64,000 nt of DNA from Bacillota bacterium (GCA_023433405.1 JAEZCT010000044.1:91689-155688); one strand, 5' to 3'; shown: positions 55,352-63,711, numbered from the stretch's first letter. The notes: a model not told the origin generated them from the letters alone. Numbers and translations: made by a program.

Positions 55352-56194
55352 CTAGAGCGCCTCCATTTCCAGTGCATTTTTCAGCTCACCTTGCAGCTCG
55401 TTCATTGCCACGCGGAACTGCTCCTCATCGGGTACGCCGTGGTGCCATTTGGCCACGTTCTCCATAAAGCTGACGCCCTTGCCCTTTACTGTACGGGCAA
55501 CGAGGAGCTTTGGCCTCCCCTTCTCTGACTGCATGGTGTCAAAGGTATCGCAAAGTGCCTGCATATCGTTGCCATCACAGCTATGCACCGACCAGCCGAA
55601 GGCAGCCCATTTCTCCGCAAGGCCTTCTAGGGACATGACCTCCTCTGTTGTGCCGCTGATTTGCAGACCGTTGCGGTCAATAATTGCATACAGGTTATCC
55701 AGCTTATAATGTCCGGCAGCCATCGCCGCCTCCCACACAGAGCCTTCGGCCTGCTCGCCGTCGCCCATTAGCACAAATACGCGGGTGGGTAATGCATCTC
55801 GCCCGGCGGCTATTGCCATTCCTACCCCAATGGGTAAGCCGTGCCCCAGTGCGCCGGTGTTAATCTCCACGCCCGTCACCTTGCTATTGGGGTGACCGAT
55901 AAGCTTGCTGCCAAAGGAGCCGAAGCCCTCCAGGAGCTTTCGGTCGAAATACCCAAGGTCGGCAAGAATGCAGTAATAGCCCTCCACGCTGTGACCCTTG
56001 CTTAATAAAAACCTGTCGCGCTCCTCCCATTTCGGCTCCCCGGGGCGGTGGCGCATCACCCTGTAAAAGAGCGCGGTGAGGATATCCGTGCAGGAGAGCG
56101 CGCCGCCGGTATGCCCCGTTTTACCGTGATAGATTAGCTGCAAAAGGGCTATGCGGGTTTCGCACGCCTTGCGCTTTAATGCTAGCACATTCAT
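55352..56194 (-). CDS. Transketolase, N-terminal subunit
   Basis: 280 residues: the thiamine-diphosphate-binding domain. GKTGHTGGALSCTDIL, GHGLPIGVGMA and the cofactor motif MGDGEQAEGSVWEA...IIDRNGLQISG are intact. The ATG at 56194 has GGAAAGG upstream. Translated just ahead of the C-terminal subunit to give one enzyme. With an isomerase and kinase beside it, it probably moves a two-carbon unit from a ketose phosphate to glyceraldehyde 3-phosphate. Confidence 0.92.
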   Translation of the reverse strand: MNVLALKRKACETRIALLQLIYHGKTGHTGGALSCTDILTALFYRVMRHRPGEPKWEERDRFLLSKGHSVEGYYCILADLGYFDRKLLEGFGSFGSKLIGHPNSKVTGVEINTGALGHGLPIGVGMAIAAGRDALPTRVFVLMGDGEQAEGSVWEAAMAAGHYKLDNLYAIIDRNGLQISGTTEEVMSLEGLAEKWAAFGWSVHSCDGNDMQALCDTFDTMQSEKGRPKLLVARTVKGKGVSFMENVAKWHHGVPDEEQFRVAMNELQGELKNALEMEAL

Positions 56195-56267
56195 AGTACA
56201 AACCATGCCTTTCCGGCGCTTGCCTGAAAATAGAGAAATTCGCCATAAAATTGCGGTTCTTTGCCGG

Positions 56268-57689
56268 TTATCTGCCGCGCATCCATGCCTTCACCTCATC
56301 CTCGGTGGGGTCGATCAGGTCGGCCTTGACGCCGATGTATTTGCATGCCTCATACAAGGCGGGAATGACATTGCTGTGAATGCCCACACAGTGGTGGACG
56401 TAAGGGCCGCAGACAAGATGCTCCTCCCACTTTGGCCAGTCGTTCACCTCAATCCACAGGTAGGTACCGCGGGTAAACTTGCCGGTTGAGCCTTTGGCCT
56501 TGCCCAGAAACAAGGAGTATTCCCCGTTATCCCCATCAAAACGAATGATGGAGACCTCGCCGCCCCGAATCTCGCCCTCATGGGTGCCGGGGGCGTGGCT
56601 GTCAAACAGAAAATGCCCGCAGAACTTGCTCTTACCGTCCTTGAGCAGGCTTGGGGGGAAGTTGCCGCAATGGAACAAAAGCTCTCCGTTTTCATTGCTT
56701 GATTGGCGCACCGTAATGTCGGCAAAGAAGGGGGCGCTTTGATATCCTGCCGCCGCGTGTGCTATTACCGCTGTAATCGCGCCGTGGATATCGGTCTCGC
56801 AGGTGACGGGCAGCCCTTCGTCGGTAAGGATGGCGTTGGCTAGGCAGGGCATAATGCCAAGGCTTTGCTGCATCGCGCTCCAGCATTGGATGGCGACGGC
56901 ATTGCAGTGAAACTCATCGGCAAATGAGCGCACGGCAAGCTTTAGAGCGGCGACGCGGCGCACCTGTTTTTCCTCCCAGCCGGAGCAATCCACCTTAGCC
57001 ATGATATCCGCCGTGGCGGTATCAAGCTCCGTCATGCCGGCGGCCTCAATCTCCAGGGTTTTATCCTGCAAATCAATGAGGGTGATGGGGTGGCATTCTA
57101 TCCCGAAGCGCTCAAGCAGCTCCCCCTCGTTGCAAATCATCGTCCAAAAGCCCGCGGGTCGGGTGGATATTTGCAGAATACGGGTTTTATAAAACACCTT
57201 CACCGCAAGAGCCGCCCTGATGAAGGTCTCAAATCCCCGTTTAAACTCCGCGCTTTCGGGTGCGGTGTTGGGTATGTAGGTGAATTTTACGCCAAAGCGG
57301 CGCAGCACCTTGCCTGTGGCAAACAGTCCGCACTGGGTGTCTCGCAGGCGCATCCCGTCCTCGAGGGGGTCTTCATCGCGTGGACCCCACAAAAGCACGG
57401 GCTTTCCAAGAGCCTTGGCCACACGCGCCACCGAGTCCTCGGTGCCAAAGTTGCAGTGGGGGATAAATAGGGCATCCACCTCGGCGGCGCGCATCTTTGT
57501 TATAATCCTTTCGCAATCCTCTATGCGGTCATACAAAAGACCTTCTTCGTTTATGTCGTCGATATCAATGATGTCGATGTCTTTGTATTGCGAAATTATT
57601 GTCAGAATGCTGTTCTTATAGCGCAGGGCATCCTCTTTGCTGAAGGTAAAGCGCCTGGTAGGGCAAAAGCCCAGCTTAAGCCTGTTCAT
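56268..57689 (-). CDS. L-fucose/L-arabinose isomerase-family protein
   Basis: 473 residues. The fold is recognisable by the N-terminal Rossmann-like domain (CPTRRFTFSKEDALRYKNS, ALFIPHCNFGTEDSVARVAK), CWSAMQQSLGIMPCLANAIL, CETDIHGAITAVI (metal-binding Glu and Asp) and a C-terminal beta-barrel (GGEVSIIRFDGDNGEYSLF, VHHCVGIHSNV). The family isomerises aldoses to ketoses with a metal ion. The ATG at 57689 has AAGGAG 9 nt upstream. In this operon it would supply the ketose for the kinase. The sugar cannot be named from sequence. Confidence 0.85.
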   Translation of the reverse strand: MNRLKLGFCPTRRFTFSKEDALRYKNSILTIISQYKDIDIIDIDDINEEGLLYDRIEDCERIITKMRAAEVDALFIPHCNFGTEDSVARVAKALGKPVLLWGPRDEDPLEDGMRLRDTQCGLFATGKVLRRFGVKFTYIPNTAPESAEFKRGFETFIRAALAVKVFYKTRILQISTRPAGFWTMICNEGELLERFGIECHPITLIDLQDKTLEIEAAGMTELDTATADIMAKVDCSGWEEKQVRRVAALKLAVRSFADEFHCNAVAIQCWSAMQQSLGIMPCLANAILTDEGLPVTCETDIHGAITAVIAHAAAGYQSAPFFADITVRQSSNENGELLFHCGNFPPSLLKDGKSKFCGHFLFDSHAPGTHEGEIRGGEVSIIRFDGDNGEYSLFLGKAKGSTGKFTRGTYLWIEVNDWPKWEEHLVCGPYVHHCVGIHSNVIPALYEACKYIGVKADLIDPTEDEVKAWMRGR

Positions 57690-57726
57690 TCTCATGCACT
57701 CCTTATTTTATAATGGAACTGCCCTT

Positions 57727-58635
57727 CTATTTCTGGTCGTTCGTAAAACGCACAAGCTTTGCGTAAAAGTCCTCGAGAATGAAGCGGGAATCCACCTTAC
57801 GGTAAACACGGATGGGGCGGTTGGGCCGCTCGTGGATGTAACGCATCTCCGCGTCAAAGTTTGGCGCGGGGAGCCAATCGTAGTCAAAGGGATGCTCCCA
57901 CAGCAAAAGCCCCACAGCGGGTGAATCGCCGAGAATCCAGGTCTCGCCGGTGCGGGTGGGCGGGTTGCTGTGAAGCCTTGCGTGCTCTGCAAGCTGGTCA
58001 AACAGGTACTCGCCCAGCTTGCCGCAGGGACGCACCCGCATCTCAAGCTCCGTGATGGAAACCAGCATCTGCTGGTAGGTCTCTCTTGGTACCTGCCATA
58101 GAGAAATGGGGGAGTTCATTACCACATTGGCGGCCGCGATGTCGTTGCTTAGGTTATATTCCCTGCCGCCGCAGGGGTACACGCCGCCGCCAATCCAGAT
58201 GGCCGTCAGTCTGCCCGCAATGCGCGGCTCCATGAGGTAGGCGCAGGCGAGGTCGGTAAGGGGCCCGAGAAAGGTGACGTACAAAGGCACATCCGTATCC
58301 TTCATCGCCTCCTCAATAATCATACGCGCGCCGTCAGACGGCACGGGGGTTTTATCGTCGGAAAGCGCGTGGGGCGCGCCCTTTACTAGAATGCCTTTAT
58401 CCACGTCCATCAGGTCGAGTAGAAGCGCCGCTTCATCGTAGCTGTCCTGCATACTGGTTTTGGACTTTTTATCGCCAAAATGTGCCGCGATAATGCCCAC
58501 GTTGTCAAAACGCGGAGATAACAGCGCGTGTACGATGGCATACTGGTCGTCCGCTTCGTTCTTTGCGTCGGTATTGGTAATCACGCGGATGCGGAATTTT
58601 TCGGGGACTGTAAATGCGTATTTGTCGTAAATCAT
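57727..58635 (-). CDS. Nucleoside-hydrolase-like glycosidase
   Basis: 302 residues of the nucleoside hydrolase superfamily. The metal site is NTDAKNEADDQYAIV in place of the usual DTDPGIDDA; GPLTDLACAYL, IWIGGGVY and NLSNDIAAANVVMNSP follow as in the family. Such enzymes cut N-glycosidic bonds; the altered first loop resembles the DUF1593-type branch, which may act on other glycosides. ATG with GGGAGG upstream; first gene of the pentose-type operon. It may release a pentose for the isomerase that follows. Confidence 0.85.
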   Translation of the reverse strand: MIYDKYAFTVPEKFRIRVITNTDAKNEADDQYAIVHALLSPRFDNVGIIAAHFGDKKSKTSMQDSYDEAALLLDLMDVDKGILVKGAPHALSDDKTPVPSDGARMIIEEAMKDTDVPLYVTFLGPLTDLACAYLMEPRIAGRLTAIWIGGGVYPCGGREYNLSNDIAAANVVMNSPISLWQVPRETYQQMLVSITELEMRVRPCGKLGEYLFDQLAEHARLHSNPPTRTGETWILGDSPAVGLLLWEHPFDYDWLPAPNFDAEMRYIHERPNRPIRVYRKVDSRFILEDFYAKLVRFTNDQK

Positions 58636-58673
58636 CTCGTGACCCTCCCATTTAGTATGACAATAATTAGTGT

Positions 58674-58685
58674 TTGAACAATTTA
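58674..58685 (-). promoter_or_regulatory. AATTGTTYAA box before the pentose-type operon
   Basis: TAAATTGTTCAA on the minus strand, 39 bp before the start codon of the nucleoside-hydrolase-like gene. No good promoter could be fixed beside it. Confidence 0.45.
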
Positions 58686-58780
58686 CTTAATTGTAGCACA
58701 GTTTAATAAAAAATTCAATGAACATTTAGAGCTTTTTTGTGAGGTTTTCAGCGAAATATTTAAAGGATGTTTCAATATAA

Positions 58781-58829
58781 ACAGGGAAAGGGCTTCCGGC
58801 AAATGCCGGAAGCCCTTTCCCTGTTTTTC
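58781..58829. terminator. Strong hairpin terminator
   Basis: 21-bp perfect stem (58781-58801 with 58804-58824), T run on the plus side; on the minus side TTTATATT. It closes the LacI gene and insulates the next operon. Confidence 0.8.
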
Positions 58830-58866
58830 TTCTACTGTCGTGTAAACTAAAGTTTTTAATATATAA

Positions 58867-58966
58867 TACTAATATCCGATTTAAAAGAGTATAAAAATCA
58901 AGTGAAAAGCTTTAATTTATGGGTTTTCACGCGGATTTTTATCGACTCTTTTTGAGGGGATTAGTA
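58867..58966. repeat. Intact 100-bp palindromic element, copy D (MITE-like)
   Basis: TACTAAT/ATTAGTA ends, consensus core. It lies 3 bp from the stop codon of the LacI gene. Confidence 0.85.
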
Positions 58967-58969
58967 TAA

Positions 58970-59971
58970 CTATAGCCGCCGTACGCTCTGGCGACGAATC
59001 AGCTCGGTCTCAACCTCTACCTTTTGCCGATAATCGTTCTTATCCAGCAGCAGCTTTACGGCAACCGCCCCCATGCTATGGGTATCCACCCGCATGGTGG
59101 TAAGGTTAGGCGTGACCATAGTGCAGTATGGCATATCGTCGAAGCCGATGATGGAGATATCCTCGGGAATTGCGTAGCTACGCTCCCGCAGTGCCTTCAT
59201 CGCACCCATGGCAATAATGTCATTATCCGCAAAAAAGGCAGTGGGCATTTCGGGCTGTTTGGCACAGTATGCCAGCATGGCCTCATATGCGGTGTCGTGG
59301 GTACTGCCCACACGGGCCACCCAATCCTCCCGCACCGTCAAGCCAAGGTCGCTCATTGCCAAACGGTAGCCGATTTCGCGGTCCTCAAAGTTGCTGATCC
59401 ATACCGCGCTGTGCAGATAGCCAATCCTGCGGTGACCGCAGTTGTAAAGCTCCTCCACGGCATGGTAAGCGCCCTGCCGGTTGCCAATAACCACCTTATC
59501 GGCGCTCACGCCAAGCATTGCGTTATCTATGAGGACATAGGGCACCGACAGTTCCCCCAGCGCGGACCAATCCGGCCGCTTTAGCTCCGTAGCTAAAACC
59601 AGGATCCCGTTATCCGTGCGCCCCGCAACACTTTTAAGTCCCTCTGCCTGTACAAGTCCCGCGTTGAGGTAGTGTATGCTTAAGTTATAGCCGTTATTTT
59701 TTGCCTCACCCTCGATGGCCTCAATCAGCGACGCGAAAAATGGTGTCTCCGCGACAACCTCGCCATGCCGCTTAAAAATGACAAAGGGCAGGCTCTCCGA
59801 TTGGTCAACCGACCGTTTGGTGGAGGTTGGCTGATAATTAAGCTGTCTTGCAGCCTCCATCACCCGCTCACGGGTTTCGTCGCTAAAGCCCGGGCGGTTA
59901 TTTAGCACCATGGAAACTGTAGCGGGCGAAAGCCCCACATATTCGGCAATATCTCTTATCCGTGAAGACAT
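58970..59971 (-). CDS. LacI-family regulator, second
   Basis: 333 residues. Headpiece SRIRDIAEYVGLSPATVSMVLNNRPGF and a sugar-binding sensor domain (IIGFDDMPYCTMVTPNLTTM). It resembles the first LacI protein (51790) in the SPATVSMV helix and the sensor segment but is clearly a different gene. ATG at 59971 with AAAGGAA upstream. AATACAAC repeats around its promoter suggest autoregulation. Confidence 0.93.
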   Translation of the reverse strand: MSSRIRDIAEYVGLSPATVSMVLNNRPGFSDETRERVMEAARQLNYQPTSTKRSVDQSESLPFVIFKRHGEVVAETPFFASLIEAIEGEAKNNGYNLSIHYLNAGLVQAEGLKSVAGRTDNGILVLATELKRPDWSALGELSVPYVLIDNAMLGVSADKVVIGNRQGAYHAVEELYNCGHRRIGYLHSAVWISNFEDREIGYRLAMSDLGLTVREDWVARVGSTHDTAYEAMLAYCAKQPEMPTAFFADNDIIAMGAMKALRERSYAIPEDISIIGFDDMPYCTMVTPNLTTMRVDTHSMGAVAVKLLLDKNDYRQKVEVETELIRRQSVRRL

Positions 59972-59984
59972 GGCTATTCCTTTC

Positions 59985-60047
59985 AATACAACGTGAATGG
60001 CAGCCGTTGTATTATACCTGACAAGAATTGAAAAAATTCAATACAAC
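59985..60047 (-). promoter_or_regulatory. Promoter and operator repeats of the second LacI gene
   Basis: TATAAT on the minus strand (60011-60016). AATACAAC occurs at 59985-59992 and 60040-60047 and inverted (GTTGTATT) at 60006-60013, flanking and overlapping the -10 box. The -35 box is weak. Confidence 0.55.
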
Positions 60048-60118
60048 AAGCAAGTCTACGGGAAGTATGCTACCCTCTTGCGAGAATTTAGCAGTAGCTC
60101 CTCCCCCACCCAAGGGGG

Positions 60119-61528
60119 CTATGTATAGGCGGAAAGCTCCTCGACAGCCTGCCTTAGCGCATTATCTTCGCCCACATTGCCCGGAAAGATAACATAAGGG
60201 AGCCCGGGAAAGAGGCTCTCTTCGCCAGTTTTCCACACCGGAATACCCGGCAGAAGCTGACCCATTACCTCCGCACGCCGAATGCCTAAGCCCTTGGTTG
60301 CAACATCGCTGGAGGTAATACCACCCTTTGCGATAATAAAGGATGGCCGCGCGGCGATGCGCGCAGGAATACCTGTAAGCTTATCCGAAATCATGGTGGC
60401 ACAGCGAAGTTCCTCCTCGGGGCCGCCGCCTACGTCAAAGCGTTCTCGCCGCGTATGCACAACAGCGGTTTTCCCACTTGCAATCAGCCTGTCGGTCAAC
60501 GCCGCGGCGCGTACCATCTCGGCCTCAAACGCCGTCGAATCCACCACCAGATGCTGGTTAATTTCTACAAACTCCGCACCGTCATAGCCCCGCAGAGCCT
60601 CAAGCTGAGCGGTGGTTTTATTCACATGCGACCCCACAATCACAAGCCCGCCGTTTGAGTCACAGGGGTCGCGCAGCTGCGCGCCGGATAACAGCGGATG
60701 GTGGCTGATCGCCCCGATTACCTTCACAAAAGAGGCCGCGCTGCGGACAAGAAAGCGTCTGCCCTTTGCCAGCACACGAACAAAGGCAGTGCAAAACACC
60801 AAGAGGTCCTCATAACTGACCGCATTGACGACCACCTTGCCAAAACCGCTTACCTCATCGAGCGCTCTTTCGATTCCGGTATAATCGAGCCCGCGCAGCT
60901 GGGCAAGGCTGATGCAGGTAACAGAGGGTTTGTGTCTGTCCCCGTATTTCTCCGCAATCCAAGACGGCAAATCGGAGCTTTGGTAGCCAAAGGTCTTATC
61001 CCCCGCATACTCGGTTTCACCGGCGGGCACCAGAGCATCGCCATAAGCCACATAATGAATATTATCAATTGTATAGCGCCCGCCTTCGGCAAAAAACGGA
61101 CAAAGGATTTCGCCGTCATACCGCGCTCCCTGCCGTTCCAGTGTCTGGCGGAGGGTTTCGGTCTCGAGCGGATAGTGACCGCGCAGGGTGGAATCCCCTC
61201 TGCTGATAAGCAGAAACGGAAGGGATACCGCCGCGAGATTCTCCCCGATTTCGGTATGTACGCGCCGGGTTTCTGTCTCGGAAAAGGCGCGGGAATTGGT
61301 CAGGATATAAAACAACCGCCCCGGCGCGGCAAACGCCTCGCGGATGCTTTCCCTATCCCACCGTGTATACACCGGTACTCCATGCACCGTTTGAGAGCCC
61401 GTGGGGTCATCATCGAGCACAACGATTTTATGCTTCATTTGCGAATAGGCAGCGTCAAACACGCCGTTAATCTGAGTGATATTATAGTTTGGAAATTGTG
61501 CGAGCGTCTCTTTTTGTAACGAGTTCAA
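60119..61528 (-). CDS. Four-carbon acid sugar kinase family protein (DUF1537)
   Basis: 469 residues. N-terminal domain with VVLDDDPTGSQTVHG and YILTNSRAFSETE; C-terminal nucleotide domain with GLVIVGSHVNKTT, FIIAKGGITSSDVATKGL and IPVWKTGEES. The family phosphorylates tetronate- or 3-oxo-acid-type sugar acids; the 3-oxo-isoapionate kinase OiaK of an apiose route also belongs here. None of the usual partner aldolases is present. Starts with TTG at 61528 (AAAGGGG, 9-nt spacing). A perfect palindrome of AATTGTTTAA halves lies upstream. Confidence 0.88.
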   Translation of the reverse strand: MNSLQKETLAQFPNYNITQINGVFDAAYSQMKHKIVVLDDDPTGSQTVHGVPVYTRWDRESIREAFAAPGRLFYILTNSRAFSETETRRVHTEIGENLAAVSLPFLLISRGDSTLRGHYPLETETLRQTLERQGARYDGEILCPFFAEGGRYTIDNIHYVAYGDALVPAGETEYAGDKTFGYQSSDLPSWIAEKYGDRHKPSVTCISLAQLRGLDYTGIERALDEVSGFGKVVVNAVSYEDLLVFCTAFVRVLAKGRRFLVRSAASFVKVIGAISHHPLLSGAQLRDPCDSNGGLVIVGSHVNKTTAQLEALRGYDGAEFVEINQHLVVDSTAFEAEMVRAAALTDRLIASGKTAVVHTRRERFDVGGGPEEELRCATMISDKLTGIPARIAARPSFIIAKGGITSSDVATKGLGIRRAEVMGQLLPGIPVWKTGEESLFPGLPYVIFPGNVGEDNALRQAVEELSAYT

Positions 61529-61691
61529 GTCAGCGCGCCCCTTTCCTGGGTAAAATGTTGGCAAATCGCCTCGTCGTTATGGTTTAGTATAAGTCAAAAG
61601 CACTGACATCTGGTTTTTGGCGCAAAGCTTCATTCAAGCTTTCTAGGAAGAAAAGTATTATACTGCCTGCATACTAGTTTATCAAATTTTT

Positions 61692-61712
61692 TTAAACAAT
61701 TCAATTGTTTAA
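61692..61712. promoter_or_regulatory. Perfect 21-bp palindrome before the DUF1537 kinase gene
   Basis: TTAAACAATT, C, AATTGTTTAA. The complete form of the box seen singly at 49802 and 58674; probable regulator binding site. Confidence 0.6.
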
Positions 61713-61867
61713 TTAATAATTCAAATATTTTTATAATACGACAAAATTCGCGGTACTGTGGTCAAGCCTATTGAAATACTCGCAGCGTTTGGGAGAGCAC
61801 CCAAGGCGTCCCCCTTGTCGTTTAAACAGCATGAAGGTTTTTGCGTATACATTCTACGGTAAAGTAC

Positions 61868-62773
61868 TCACACGACGACTCTCGTCTCATCCAGCACCTC
61901 CTTTGCCGTATCTAGAAACGCACGCATTATGGGCGTTACCCATTTATCCTTATGATAGATTAGTTGGGTTTCAACCTGAAGCTGGGACCCTGCCCAATTA
62001 AGTGGCGCCAGCTCTCCGTTTGCAAGCTCCTCCTCTACCGACACCATGGGCAAAAAGGTAATGCCCATGCCACAGGTTGTAAGCTGCTTAATGGATTTGA
62101 TACTGCCCGATTCAAGCATAGAGCGCGGGGTAATACCGGACTCCTTGAGCATCAGTTCAAATATCATGCGATAGCTGCAGCCGGATTCAGTTAGAATGAG
62201 AGCCTCATCCTTTAAATCCATAGCCGTTACTGCCTTCTTTTTCGTCAGCGGATGGTCTTTTGCCGCGAATATCCGCATGGGCTCCGGCATAGAAAATTCG
62301 TTGATTACATCGGGCTCCGGCGCGTCCAAGATATCTAAAAAAAATCCGACATCTATGCTGTTTTCCTTTAGCCATACTTTCAGCTCGTTGGTGTTTGCTA
62401 TCTTTACCGTGACCTCAACCAATGGATAACGCTCATGAAACAACCGATAGATTTGTGGAAAACGTGAGGAGCACAGCGATTCCACCGAGCCGATTGCAAT
62501 GGTGCCTTTGAGTACGCCGTCATTTGCCAATGCATCTCTAGCCTCTTTTGATAACCGCAGGATACGATTCGCATAGCCAAAAAAGATCTCCCCCGCCGCG
62601 GTGAGGTAAACATTTTTGCCTAAGCGTTCAAAGAGCCGGACATTCAGATCCTCTTCCAGTCCTTTGATTTGTGCCGTTACCGACGATTGGGCATAGCCCA
62701 GCTTATCAGCCGCCTTGGTAAAATTTAATGTACTGGCAACTGTAATAAAGGTTTTTAACTGCCGCAGCTCCAT
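61868..62773 (-). CDS. LysR-family regulator
   Basis: 301 residues. N-terminal helix-turn-helix (MELRQLKTFITVASTLNFTKAADKLGYAQSSVTAQIKGLE) and a LysR substrate domain (GTIAIGSVESLCSSRFPQIY, CGMGITFLPMVSVEEEL). The ATG at 62773 has AGAGG 7 nt upstream. Divergent from a small unknown gene. The target is unknown; it might act on the DUF1537 kinase downstream. Confidence 0.92.
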   Translation of the reverse strand: MELRQLKTFITVASTLNFTKAADKLGYAQSSVTAQIKGLEEDLNVRLFERLGKNVYLTAAGEIFFGYANRILRLSKEARDALANDGVLKGTIAIGSVESLCSSRFPQIYRLFHERYPLVEVTVKIANTNELKVWLKENSIDVGFFLDILDAPEPDVINEFSMPEPMRIFAAKDHPLTKKKAVTAMDLKDEALILTESGCSYRMIFELMLKESGITPRSMLESGSIKSIKQLTTCGMGITFLPMVSVEEELANGELAPLNWAGSQLQVETQLIYHKDKWVTPIMRAFLDTAKEVLDETRVVV

Positions 62774-63004
62774 GGTCATACCTCTTAATCGAAATTATCG
62801 ATTATAAAATTCTACATTATCAATTTTACTGATTCTTTGGTTTATGATATCATAGGTTTAAGAGGGTTGCAACCCCCCTCCGAAGCGTTTTTGCAGCTTT
62901 TCCTCCTACAGCAAGCGCGCCCTGCGCTGAAAATTTTACTGATCATTACAGATTCGTGCGCCAGTACTATTTATTTTCGTTGAATTTTGAAAAGGAGCAT
63001 AGAT

Positions 63005-63379
63005 ATGAATGAGGCTATGGTTAAAGAGCCCGAGTGCAGAGCACGCGCCGTATGCGAGAATGCTCAAAAAACAGAAGAAACTGCTCAGGTAACCGTAGAG
63101 ATACGAAATGGACAGCTTGATGACATTTCTAGAATTTGGTCAATTATGCACTCCGAAAGCATGAGCTGGGACGATGAGCAAATAAGGAGCAAGCTTAGCG
63201 AGATATATGTGCTCAGTGTTTCTTCCATCATAGTAGCGGTAATGTGTGCCTCCTTCAATGAGAAAAGGCTTTATGTGCAATGGACTGCGGTGCACCCCAT
63301 GTACCCTAAGGCTGCGGTTACTGCCGCATTGCGGCTAGCAGTTTCAGGAGCGGTATTGCGCAGAGTTGAGCTGAACTAA
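63005..63379 (+). CDS. Small protein, possibly truncated GNAT-like
   Basis: 124 residues. The stretch VTVEIRNGQLDDISRIWSIM resembles the start of a GNAT acetyltransferase domain, and LYVQWTAVHPMYPKAAVTAA could be its centre, but the acetyl-CoA loop is not visible and the protein ends early. It may be truncated or a different small fold. ATG at 63005 with AAGGAG 7 nt upstream. Divergent from LysR. Confidence 0.55.
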   Translation: MNEAMVKEPECRARAVCENAQKTEETAQVTVEIRNGQLDDISRIWSIMHSESMSWDDEQIRSKLSEIYVLSVSSIIVAVMCASFNEKRLYVQWTAVHPMYPKAAVTAALRLAVSGAVLRRVELN

Positions 63380-63569
63380 AGCTTGTCCAAAATGAAAAAT
63401 CCTGAAATCGAAACCATAAATGGAAGTTTTATTTCTGATTTTGATAGGTCTATTCCTACAAAAGGTATGTTGCCACGTTTTCCTTTCACATAAAATATAC
63501 CTGAAGGACGAACTGAGTGTGTTATTACGATACGCCAGAAACTATCTCATGAGTAACGCAAAAAAGGTG

Positions 63570-63598
63570 TTGACAAAACCGCGAAAAATCAATATAAT
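63570..63598 (+). promoter_or_regulatory. Consensus promoter of tRNA-Gln
   Basis: TTGACA, a 17-bp spacer and TATAAT: a perfect match to the housekeeping consensus. Confidence 0.9.
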
Positions 63599-63618
63599 AT
63601 ATAACGTTGCATCGATTT

Positions 63619-63692
63619 TGCGGAATTGTGTAAAGGTAGCACGACAGACTCTGACTCTGTTTGTCTGGGTTCGAATCCTAGTTCCGCAACCA
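63619..63692 (+). tRNA. tRNA-Gln (anticodon CUG)
   Basis: 74 nt folding as a cloverleaf: acceptor TGCGGAA/TTCCGCA, D arm GTG...CAC, anticodon stem ACAGA/TCTGT with loop CTCTGAC (CTG anticodon), T arm CTGGG-TTCGAAT-CCTAG, encoded CCA end (63690-63692). Alone, with its own promoter and terminator. Confidence 0.95.
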
Positions 63693-63711
63693 CACATTGC
63701 ATCACGGGAAA

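Noticed and set aside
60698..61519. Open frame of 273 codons on the plus strand
   Set aside because: Antisense to the DUF1537 kinase gene; no ribosome site.
62843..62854. 12-bp palindrome TATGATATCATA between LysR and the small gene
   Set aside because: Short, AT-rich and not placed like a LysR T-N11-A site; likely chance.
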